From Bugula neritina (taxonomy: Eukaryota; Bryozoa; Gymnolaemata; Cheilostomatida; Bugulidae), in contig CAXIUT010000103.1 of assembly GCA_964035545.1 (NCBI GenBank), positions 1 through 62,000 on the forward strand: a stretch of 62,000 nucleotides of DNA. Direction: 5' to 3'. Below, piece after piece: positions 52,288 to 62,000 of the stretch. The notes under the pieces are model-generated. The model searched no databases, was not told where the DNA came from, and saw only the letters and a program-made list of their open reading frames with translations. Position numbers and translations under genes: made by a program. Within the stretch, counting starts at the first letter, position 1; every line of letters starts with the position of its first letter.

Positions 52288-53628
52288 ATGAGAAGTAAAT
52301 GAGTCATTCTATGAAAAGAGGTGTTTGCAGCACTTGTCCACTTTTGATCTACACGCGGCATGGAAACTTTTGTAGTTTTAAATAATGTCTCCAAATTCAT
52401 CACTTGCATGTGTTTAGATACTTGATGAAAATTTTTATGCAAAACTTGATGCCTGCTTCAAAGACACCAGTGCTTAATTACTGTGTTAACTGTATTGGCA
52501 CGTTGCCATGAGATATTTGGTAATATTTCGCATCACAACAAACTCTTCAGAAAGTTAAGAAAATCAGTCTAGAAAGTTAATGAAATAAACCTACCAGAGA
52601 GAGTAAGCCAGATGTAACAAGTAGATCCAAAACAAGTTGATTAACAATTGAAGTTGAAGTCTCCATGTAGTCAACACTTTAGTCCTAACGTCAAATGCAA
52701 ACGTCTGCAACCAAACTGTGAAGACTTCATGAGCTGGTTAGCTGACAGGACACATTAAAGTTCTTAACTCTTGTGTGTATAGTGATGCCCATCTTGAACT
52801 AGAGAGGGCTGACTGAAGACTGCTACTTTGTGAAAATTGACAATGCATATTATTGTTATTCATTGTTGAGATTCACGACTGCCATAAACAATGATAAAAT
52901 ATTCTTTGTTGGTACTACTGAGTAAAATAAAATATAATATAATATTGTTTTCTGGACAGAAAAGTAATATCAAATGCATATTATAACTTACCATAAATCT
53001 ACAGTGCTTCACATCTTCACCTTTTTTTGCAATGTTATTTCTTTGCAGTTAGAATAACTAGCTGAATATATGACTATGAAACATAACCCTTCAATTTCAT
53101 TGCACCAGCACCAGTTGCAAGATAGGTGTGTTGGGAGTTATCTTTCCTAAAAATTTGTTCTTGGTGTTTATACGAAGCAGACACAGGCTATTATTAGTTT
53201 TGTTATTTGCAAGAGTTTTTCTGTCTGATTGTCCATCAGCAAAAGTTTGCGCCTTGCAGTTATTATGGAAATACCAGTGATGCTGGAAGACCTTTGCATT
53301 GTACACCCGCCTTGACTATTGAATTTAGATGTTTTATTTTCCCATCCCTTCTCCCGCCCCCCTGTCCCCTCTAACAACCGGCAATCCTGACTCATGTGAA
53401 TTGTGTTATTGTTCTAGAGTTGGCCCATGGGCCTACAGTATACGATTTGAAGCTTTATAGTTTACAGGCAGTCGAGATGAGTCACTGCTGAAACCCATTT
53501 TATTAGTAGACTATATTGCTCTTCAATCATCAGTTTTCATATTAAAAGAGAAAGCTCATCTGCAGCGCCATTTCACAGTGTTATATTTCGCCAGAGCAAT
53601 AACTAATTTTAGATGCCTTTGCAAACAT
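52288..53628 (+). repeat. Unit M40, class n (block-opening variant)
   Basis: TTAGAATAACTAGC near 53049, TCCCTTCTCCC and the ATTTCGCCAGAG tail. Third occurrence of the block start, 8043 bp after M34. Confidence 0.95.
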
Positions 53629-54966
53629 ATGAGAAATAAATGAGTCATTCTATGAAAAGAGGTGTTTGCAGCACTTGTCCACTTTTGATTTACAAGCGGC
53701 ATGGAAACTTTTGTAGTTTTAAATAATGTCTCCAAATTCATCACTTGCATGTGTTTAGATACTTGATTAAAATTTTTATGCAAAACTTGATGCCTGCTTC
53801 AAAGACACCAGTGCATAGTTACTGTGTTAACTGTATTGGCACGCTGCCATGAGAAATTTGGTAATATTTCGCATCACAACAAACTCTTCAGAAAGTTAAG
53901 AAAATCAGTCTAGAAAGTTAATGAAATAAACCTACCAGAGAGAATAAGCCAGATGTAACAAGTAGATCCAAAACAAGTTGATTAACAATTGAAGTTGAAG
54001 TCTCCATGTAGTCAACACTTTAGTCCTAACGTCAAATGCAAACGTCTGCAACCAAACTGTGAAGACTTCATGAGCTGGTTAGCTGACAGGACACATTAAA
54101 GTTCTTAACTCTTGTGTGTATAGTGATGCCCATCTTGAACTAGAGAGGGCTGACTGAAGACTGCTACTTTGTGAAAATTGACAATGCATATTATTGTTAT
54201 TCATTGTTGAGATTCACGACTGCCATAAACAATGATAAAATATTCATTGTTGGTACTACTGAGTAGAATAAAATATAATATAATATTTTCTTGACAGATA
54301 AATAATATCATATACAGAATCTAACTTACCATAAATCTACAGTGCTTCACATCTTCACCTTTTTCTGCAATGTTATTTCTTTGCAGTTAGAAGTACTAGC
54401 TAAATATATGACTATGAAACATAACCCTTCAATTTCATTGCACCAGCACCAGTTGCAAGATAGGTGTGTTGGGAGTTATCTTTCCCAAAATTTTGTTCTT
54501 GGTGTTTATACGAAGCAGACACAGGCTAATATTAGTTTTGTTATTTGCAAGAGTTTTTCTGTCTGATTGTCCATCGGCAAAAGTTTGCGCTTTGCAGTTA
54601 TTATGGAAATACCAGTGATGCTGGAAGACCTTTGCATTGTACACCAGCCTTTACTATTGAATTTAGATGTTTTAGTTTCCCATCCCCTCTCCTGCCCCCC
54701 TGTCCCCTCTAACAACCGGCAATCCTGACTCATGTGAAATGTGTTATTGTTCTAGAGTTGGCCCATGGGCCTACAGTATACGATTTGAAGCTTTATAGTT
54801 TACAGGCAGTCGAGATGAGTCACTGCTGAAACCCATTTTATTAGTAGACTATATTGCTCTTCAATCATCAGTTTTCATATTAAAAGAGAAAGCTCATCTG
54901 CAGCGCCATTTCACAGTGTTATGTTTTGCTAGAGCAATAACTACTTTTAGATGCCTTTGCAAACAT
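53629..54966 (+). repeat. Unit M41, class s, 1338 bp
   Basis: The head matches M28/M35. From GAAGTCTCC near 53998 it departs from them. Private changes are GCATAGTTAC near 53815, GCTAAATATATG near 54401 and GCGCTTTGCAG near 54590. Confidence 0.95.
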
Positions 54967-56304
54967 ATGAGAAGTAAATGAGTCATTCTATGAAAAGAGG
55001 TGTTTGCAGCACTTGTCCACTTTTGATTTACACGCGGCATGGAAACTTTTGTAGTTTTAAATAATGTCTCCAAATTCATCACTTGCATGTGTTTAGATAC
55101 TTGATGAAAATTTTTATGCAATACTTGATGCCTGCTTCAAAGACACCAGTGCTTAATTACTGTGGTAACTGTATTGGCACGTTGCCATGAGATATTTGGT
55201 AATATTTCGCATCACAACAAACTCTTCAGAAAGTTAAGAAAATCAGTCTAGAAAGTTAATGAAATAAACCTACCAGAGAGAGTAAGCCAGATGTGACAAG
55301 TAGATCCAAAACAAGTTGATTAACAATTGAAGTTGAAATCTCCATGTAGTCAACACTTTAGTCCTAATGTCAAATGCAAGCGTCTGCAACCAAACTGTGT
55401 AGACTTCATGAGCTGGTTAGCTGACAGGACTCATTAAAGTTCTTAACTCTTGTGTGTATAGTGATGCCCATCTTGAACTAGAGAGGGGTGACTGAAGACT
55501 GCTACTTTGTGAAAATTGACAATGCATATTATTATTATTCATTGTTGAGATTCACGACTGCCATAAACAATGATAAAATATTCATTGTTGGTACTACTGA
55601 GTAGAATAAAATATAATATAATATTTTCTTGACAGATAAATAATATCATATACAGAATCTAACTTACCATAAATCTACAGTGCTTCACATCTTCACCTTT
55701 TTCTGCAATGTTATTTCTTTGCAGTTAGAAGTACTAGCTGAATATATGACTATGAAACATAACCCTTCAATTTCATTGCACCAGCACCAGTTGCAAGATA
55801 GGTGTGTTGGGAGTTATCTTTCCCAAAATTTTGTTCTTGGTGTTTATACGAAGCAGACACAGGCTAATATTAGTTTTGTTATTTGCAAGAGTTTTTCTGT
55901 CTGATTGTCCATCGGCAAAAGTTTGCGCCTTGCAGTTATTATGGAAATACCAGTGATGCTGGAAGACATTTGCATTGTACACCAGCCTTTACTATTGAAT
56001 TTAGATGTTTTAGTTTCCCATCCCCTCTCCCGCTCCCCTGTCCCCTCTGACAACCGGCAATCCTGACTCATGTGAATTGTGTTATTGTTCTAGAGTTGGC
56101 CCATGGGCCTACAGTATACGATTTGAAGCTTTATAGTTTACAGGCAGTCGAGATGAGTCACTGCTGAAACCCATTTTATTAGTAGACTATATTGCTCTTC
56201 AATCATCAGTTTTCATATTAAAAGAGAAAGCTCATCTGCAGCGCCATTTCACAGTGTTATGTTTTGCTAGAGCAATAACTACTTTTAGATGCCTTTGCAA
56301 ACAT
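54967..56304 (+). repeat. Unit M42, class s, 1338 bp
   Basis: GCAATACTTG, TGTGGTAAC and GATGTGACAAG in the head, shared with M45. Private changes are GACATTTGC near 55968, CGCTCCCCTG near 56032 (interrupts the longest C-run) and CTCTGACAAC near 56046. Confidence 0.95.
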
Positions 56305-57642
56305 ATGAGAAGTAAATGAGTCATTCTATGAAAAGAGGTGTTTGCAGCACTTGTCCACTTTTGATCTACACGCGGCATGGAAACTTTTGTAGTTTTAAAT
56401 AATGTCTCCAAATTCATCACTTGCATGTGTTTAGATACTTGATGAAAATTTTTATGCAAAACTTGATGCCTGCTTCAAAGACACCAGTGCTTAATTACTG
56501 TGTTAACTGTATTGGCACGTTGCCATGAGATATTTGGTAATATTTCGCATCACAACAAACTCTTCAGAAAGTTAAGAAAATCAGTCTAGAAAGTTAATGA
56601 AATAAACCTACCAGAGAGAGTAAGCCTGATGTAACAAGTAGATCCAAAACAAGTTGATTAACAATTGAAGTTGAAGTCTCCATGTAGTCAACACTTTAGT
56701 CCTAACGTCAAATGCAAACGTCTGCAACCAAACTGTGAAGACTTCATGAGCTGGTTAGCTGACAGGACACATTAAAGTTCTTAACTCTTGTGTGTATAGT
56801 GATGCCCATCTTGAACTAGAGAGGGCTGACTGAAGACTGCTACTTTGTGAAAATTGACAATGCATATTATTGTTATTCATTGTTGAGATTCACGACTGCC
56901 ATAAACAATGATAAAATATTCATTGTTGGTACTACTGAGTAGAATAAAATATAATATAATATTTTCTTGACAGATAAATAATATCATATACAGAATCTAA
57001 CTTACCATAAATCTACAGTGCTTCACATCTTCACCTTTTTCTGCAATGTTATTTCTTTGCAGTTAGAAGTACTAGCTGAATATATGACTATGAAACATAA
57101 CCCTTCAATTTCATTGCACCAGCACCAGTTGCAAGATAGGTGTGTTGGGAGTTATCTTTCCCAAAATTTTGTTCTTGGTGTTTATACGAAGCAGACACAG
57201 GCTAATATTAGTTTTGTTATTTGCAAGAGTTTTTCTGTCTGATTGTCCATCGGCAAAAGTTTGCGCCTTGCAGTTATTATGGAAATACCAGTGATGCTGG
57301 AAGACCTTTGCATTGTACACCAGCCTTTACTATTGAATTTAGATGTTTTAGTTTCCCATCCCCTCTCCTGCCCCCCTGTCCCCTCTAACAACCGGCAATC
57401 CTGACTCATGTGAAATGTGTTATTGTTCTAGAGTTGGCCCATGGGCCTACAGTATACGATTTGAAGCTTTATAGTTTACAGGCAGTCGAGATGAGTCACT
57501 GCTGAAACCCATTTTTTTAGTAGACTCTATTGCTCTTCAATCATCAGTTTTCATATTAAAAGAGAAAGCTCATCTGCAGCGCCATTTCACAGTGTTATAT
57601 TTTGCTAGAGCAATAACTAATTTTAGATGCCTTTGCAAACAT
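56305..57642 (+). repeat. Unit M43, class s, 1338 bp
   Basis: Private changes are GCCTGATG near 56627, CATTTTTTTAG near 57515 and GACTCTATTG near 57526. Shares TGAAATGTG with M41. Confidence 0.95.
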
Positions 57643-58983
57643 ATGAGAAATAAATGAGTCATTCTATGAAAAGAGGTGTTTGCAGCAATTGTCCACTTTT
57701 GATTTACGAGCGGCATGGAAACTTTTGTAGTTTGAAATAATATCTCCAAACTCATCACTTGCATGTGTTTAGATACTTGATAAACTTTTTTATGCAAAAC
57801 TTGATGCCTGCTTCAAAGACACCAGTGCTTAAATACTGTGTTAACTGTATTGGCACGTTGCCATGAGATATTTGGTGATATTTCGCATCACAACAAACTC
57901 TTCAGAAAGTTAAGAAAATAAGTCTAGAAAGTTAATGAAATAAACCTACCAGAGAGAGTAAGCCAGATGTAACAAGTAGATCCAAAACAAGTTGATTAAC
58001 AATTGAAGTTGAAATCTCCATGTAGTCAACACTTTAGTCCTAATGTCAAATGCAAGCGTCTGCAACCAAACTGTGTAGACTTCATGAGCTGGTTAGCTGA
58101 CAGGACTCATTAAAGTTCTTAACTCTTGTGTGTATAGTGATGCCCATCTTGAACTAGAGAGGGGTGACTGAAGACTGCTACTTTGTGAAAATTGACAATG
58201 CATATTATTATTATTCATTGTTGAGATTCACGACTGCCATAAACAATGATAAAATATTCATTGTTGGTACTACTGAGTAGAATAAAATATAATATAATAT
58301 TATTTTCTGGACAGACAAATAATATCAAATGCATATTATAACTTACCATAAATCTACAGTGCTTCACATCTTCACCTTTTTCTGCAATGTTATTTCTTTG
58401 CAGTTAGAAGTACTAGCTGAATATATGACTATGAAACATAACCCTTCAATTTCATTGCACCAGCACCAGTTGCAAGATAGGTGTGTTGAGAGTTATCTTT
58501 CCCAAAATTTTGTTCTTGGTGTTTATACGAAGCAGACACAGGCTAATATTAGTTTTGTTATTTGCAAGAGTATTTCTGTCTGATTGTCCATCGGCAAAAG
58601 TTTGCGCCTTGCAGTTATTATGGAAATACCAGTGATGCTGGAAGACCTTTGCATTGTACACCCGCCTTTACTATTGAATTTAGATGTTTTATTTTCCCAT
58701 CCCCTCTCCTGCCCCCCTGTCCCCTCTAACAACCAGCAATCCTGACTCATGTGAATTGTGTTATTGTTCTAGAGTTGGCCCATGGGCCCACAGTATACGA
58801 TTTGAAGCTTTATAGTTTACAGGCAGTCGAGATGAGTCACTGCTGAAACCCATTTTATTAGTAGACTATATTGCTCTTCAATCATCAGTTTTCATATTAA
58901 AAGAGAAAGCTCATCTGCAGCGCCATTTCACAGTGTTATGTTTTGCTAGAGCAATAACTACTTTTAGATGCCTTTGCAAACAT
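57643..58983 (+). repeat. Unit M44, class a (divergent head)
   Basis: The head resembles M4/M6 (AATTGTCCAC, GATAAACTTTTT) about 50 kb away, with private TACGAGCGG, GTTTGAAATA, AAATACTGTG and GGTGATATT. The second half resembles M8. Confidence 0.95.
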
Positions 58984-60325
58984 ATGAGAAATAAATGAGT
59001 CATTCTATGAAAAGAGGTGTTTGCAGCACTTGTCCACTTTTGATTTACACGCGGCATGGAAACTTTTGTAGTTTTAAATAATGTCTCCAAATTCATCACT
59101 TGCATGTGTTTAGATACTTGATGAAAATTTTTATGCAATACTTGATGCCTGCTTCAAAGACACCAGTGCTTAATTACTGTGGTAACTGTATTGGCACGTT
59201 GCCATGAGATATTTGGTAATATTTCGCATCACAACAAACTCTTCAGAAAGTTAAGAAAATCAGTCTAGAAAGTTAATGAAATAAACCTACCAGAGAGAGT
59301 AAGCCAGATGTGACAAGTAGATCCAAAACAAGTTGATTAACAATTGAAGTTGAAATCTCCATGTAGTCAACACTTTAGTCCTAATGTCAAATGCAAGCGT
59401 CTGCAACCAAACTGTGTAGACTTCATGAGCTGGTTAGCTGACAGGACTCATTAAAGTTCTTAACTCTTGTGTGTATAGTGATGCCCATCTTGAACTAGAG
59501 AGGGGTGACTGAAGACTGCTACTTTGTGAAAATTGACAATGCATATTATTATTATTCATTGTTGAGATTCACGACTGCCATAAACAATGATAAAATATTC
59601 ATTGTTGGTACTACTGAGTAGAATAAAATACAATATAATATTATTTTCTGGACAGACAAATAATATCAAATGCATATTATAACTTACCATAAATCTACAG
59701 TGCTTCACATCTTCACCTTTTTCTGCAATGTTATTTCTTTGCAGTTAGAAGTACTAGCTGAATATATGACTATGAAACATAACCCTTCAATTTCATTGCA
59801 CCAGCACCAGTTGCAAGATAGGTGTGTTGGGAGTTATCTTTCCCAAAGTTTTGTTCTTGGTGTTTATACGAAGCAGACACAGGCTATTATTAGTTTTGTT
59901 ATTTGCAAGAGTTTTTCTGTCTGATTGTCCATCGGCAAAAGTTTGCGCCTTGCAGTTATTATGGAAATACCAGTGATGCTGGAAGACCTTTGCATTGTAC
60001 ACCCGCCTTTACTATTGAATTTAGATGTTTTATTTTCCCATCCCCTCTCCTGCCCCCCTGTCCCCTCTAACAACCAGCAATCCTGACTCATGTGAATTGT
60101 GTTATTGTTCTAGAGTTGGCCCATGGGCCCACAGTATACGATTTGAAGCTTTTTAGTTTACAGGCAGTCGAGATGAGTCACTGCTGAAACCCATTTTATT
60201 AGTAGACTATATTGCTCTTCAATCATCAGTTTTCATATTAAAAGAAAAAAGCTCATCCGCAGCGCCATTTCACAGTGTTATGTTTTGCTAGAGCAATAAC
60301 TACTTTTAGATGCCTTTGCAAACAT
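58984..60325 (+). repeat. Unit M45, class a/n hybrid, 1342 bp
   Basis: Head as M42. CAA kept, but GGCTATTATTAG is class n. Private AATACAATATA near 59627 and CAAAGTTTTG near 59845. An extra A in AAAGAAAAAAGCTC near 60241-60253 makes it the only unit whose length is not a multiple of three. GCTCATCCGCAG follows. Confidence 0.95.
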
Positions 60326-61666
60326 ATGAGAAGTAAATGAGTCATTCTATGAAAAGAGGTGTTTGCAGCACTTGTCCACTTTTGATCTACACGCGGCATG
60401 GAAACTTTTGTAGTTTTAATTAATGTCTCCAAATTCATCACTTGCATGTGTTTAGATACTTGATGAAAATTTTTATGCAAAACTTGATGCCTGCTTCAAA
60501 GACACCAGTGCTTAATTACTGTGTTAACTGTATTGGCACGTTGCCATGAGATATTTGGTAATATTTCGCATCACAACAAACTCTTCAGAAAGTTAAGAAA
60601 ATCAGTCTAGAAAGTTAATGAAATAAACCTACCAGAGAGAGTAAGCCAGATGTAACAAGTAGATCCAAAACAAGTTGATTAACAATTGAAGTTGAAGTCT
60701 CCATGTAGTCAACACTTTAGTCCTAACGTCAAATGCAAACGTCTGCAACCAAACTGTGAAGACTTCATGAGCTGGTTAGCTGACAGGACACATTAAAGTT
60801 CTTAACTCTTGTGTGTATAGTGATGCCCATCTTGAACTAGAGAGGGCTGACTGAAGACTGCTACTTTGTGAAAATTGACAATGCATATTATTGTTATTCA
60901 TTGTTGAGATTCACGACTGCCATAAACAATGATAAAATATTCTTTGTTGGTACTACTGAGTAAAATAAAATATAATATAATATTGTTTTCTGGACAGAAA
61001 AGTAATATCAAATGCATATTATAACTTACCATAAATCTACAGTGCTTCACATCTTCACCTTTTTTTGCAATGTTATTTCTTTGCAGTTAGAAGTACTAGC
61101 TGAATATATGACTATGAAACATAACCCTTCAATTTCATTGCACCAGCACCAGTTGCAAGATAGGTGTGTTGGGAGTTATCTTTCCTAAAAATTTGTTCTT
61201 GGTGTTTATACGAAGCAGACACAGGCTATTATTAGTTTTGTTATTTGCAAGAGTTTTTCTGTCTGATTGTCCATCAGCAAAAGTTTGCGCCTTGCAGTTA
61301 TTATGGAAATACCAGTGATGCTGGAAGACCTTTGCATTGTACACCCGCCTTGACTATTGAATTTAGATGTTTTATTTTCCCATCCCCTCTCCCGCCCCCC
61401 TGTCCCCTCTAACAACCGGCAATCCTGACTCATGTGAATTGTGTTATTGTTCTAGAGTTGGCCCATGGGCCTACAGTATACGATTTGAAGCTTTATAGTT
61501 TACAGGCAGTCGAGATGAGTCACTGCTGAAACCCATTTTATTAGTAGACTATATTGCTCTTCAATCATCAGTTTTCATATTAAAAGAGAAAGCTCATCTG
61601 CAGCGCCATTTCACAGTGTTATGTTTTGCTAGAGCAATAACTACTTTTAGATGCCTTTGCAAACAT
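60326..61666 (+). repeat. Unit M46, class n
   Basis: n unit with TTTTAATTAATG near 60418, the marker of M30, M32, M37 and M39. Confidence 0.95.
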
Positions 61667-62000
61667 ATGAGAAGTAAATGAGTCATTCTATGAAAAGAGG
61701 TGTTTGCAGCACTTGTCCACTTTTGATCTACACGCGGCATGGAAACTTTTGTAGTTTTAAATAATGTCTCCAAATTCATCACTTGCATGTGTTTAGATAC
61801 TTGATGAAAATTTTTATGCAAAACTTGATGCCTGCTTCAAAGACACCAGTGCTTAATTACTGTGTTAACTGTATTGGCACGTTGCCATGAGATATTTGGT
61901 AATATTTCGCATCACAACAAACTCTTCAGAAAGTTAAGAAAATCAGTCTAGAAAGTTAATGAAATAAACCTACCAGAGAGAGTAAGCCAGATGTAACAAG
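61667..62000 (+). repeat. Unit M47, partial (first 334 bp), n-type head
   Basis: GATCTACACG head and GAGAGAGTAAGCC. Cut by the end of the window, so the array continues beyond it. Confidence 0.95.

Larger units (their letters stand above)
52288..61666 (+). repeat. Distal mixed region: n, s, s, s, a, a, n
   Basis: M40 starts a third copy of the n-s-b block with the same TTAGAATAACTAGC marker and ATTTCGCCAGAG tail. After the head of M41 the pattern is lost: three s units follow in a row, then two a-like units and an n unit. The heads of M42 and M45 share three rare variants (GCAATACTTG, TGTGGTAAC, GATGTGACAAG) at an offset of 4017 (1338+1338+1341), pointing to a further duplicated segment. Confidence 0.85.
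1..62000 (+). repeat. Tandem satellite array, 1341-bp unit, head to tail
   Basis: The same roughly 1.34-kb sequence recurs from the first to the last base, always in the same orientation, with no intervening unrelated DNA. Unit boundaries set at the ATGAGAA(A/G)TAAATGAG motif give 46 complete copies and one partial copy. The lengths sum exactly: 38 of 1341, seven of 1338, one of 1342, to position 61666. Copies differ mainly by single-base substitutions; M1 and adjacent M2 differ at about two dozen sites by eye. No open frame exceeds 84 codons. This is the pattern of eukaryotic satellite DNA kept uniform by unequal crossover and gene conversion. The family is not one I recognise, and both ends of the array lie outside the window. 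Confidence 0.98.

Noticed and set aside
1-62000. Array of rRNA, 5S, tRNA, snRNA or histone genes
   Set aside because: No stretch of the unit resembles these conserved sequences, and no histone-length open frame exists.
1-62000. CRISPR array
   Set aside because: The repeating unit is 1.34 kb with no short repeat-spacer pattern.
1-62000. Tandem transposons such as Helitrons or retroelement arrays
   Set aside because: There is no transposase, Rep/helicase or reverse transcriptase frame, no terminal repeats and no target-site duplications at the unit junctions.

Overview
The whole 62,000-base window is one uninterrupted tandem satellite array. It holds 46 complete head-to-tail copies of an A+T-rich unit (M1-M46, positions 1-61666) and the first 334 bases of a 47th. 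Of the complete copies, 38 are 1341 bp, seven are 1338 bp and one is 1342 bp. The window opens exactly where my register begins (the ATGAGAAATAAATGAG motif), so neither edge of the array is visible. I found no single-copy DNA, rRNA, tRNA, CRISPR, transposase, reverse transcriptase or convincing protein-coding gene. The longest open frame is 84 codons and it is broken in most copies. A homogenised kilobase-scale satellite with nested higher-order repeats indicates nuclear DNA of a eukaryote, probably heterochromatin. I do not recognise the family and cannot name the species.

I sorted the units into four sequence classes. Class 'a' has the poly-pyrimidine tract ending TTTTTCTGCAATG, a CAA codon at unit position 861 and the linker AAATGCATATTATAAC. 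Class 'b' has CCTGCAATTTT in the tract and TAA at 861. Class 'n' has TTTTTTTGCAATG, TAA at 861 and GGCTATTATTAG. Class 's' is 1338 bp, having lost three bases and carrying the different linker ATATACAGAATCTAAC. In order M1-M46 the array reads: aa bababab a nn asas nab nab nnnnn sbnbnn n sbnbn n sss aa n, i.e. M1 a, M2 a, M3 b, M4 a, M5 b, M6 a, M7 b, M8 a, M9 b, M10 a, M11-12 n, M13 a, M14 s, M15 a, M16 s, M17 n, M18 a, M19 b, M20 n, M21 a, M22 b, M23-27 n, M28 s, M29 b, M30 n, M31 b, M32-34 n, M35 s, M36 b, M37 n, M38 b, M39-40 n, M41-43 s, M44-45 a, M46 n.

Layout by region. 1-13410: alternating a/b dimers (2682 bp). 13411-16092: two n units. 16093-21450: an a-s dimer of 2679 bp, twice. 21451-29496: an n-a-b trimer of 4023 bp, twice. 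29497-34860: four almost identical n units. 34861-44244: a seven-unit block of 9384 bp, followed at 44245-52287 by a six-unit copy of 8043 bp that lacks one n unit. 52288-61666: a third start of that block which gives way to three s units, two a-like units and an n unit. 61667-62000: a partial unit.

Every unit carries the same internal landmarks. These are an AT-rich inverted repeat near 574-623, a minus-strand splice-donor-like GGTAAGT near 699-705, a strong plus-strand splice-acceptor-like tract ending near 761, a G-quadruplex-type G-rich motif on the minus strand near 1054-1082, and a perfect 12-bp palindrome near 1135-1146 (M1 coordinates). No genes work together here. The biology on display is satellite homogenisation by unequal exchange and gene conversion, plus possible roles of the G-rich motif and the exon-like segment, which remain inference.
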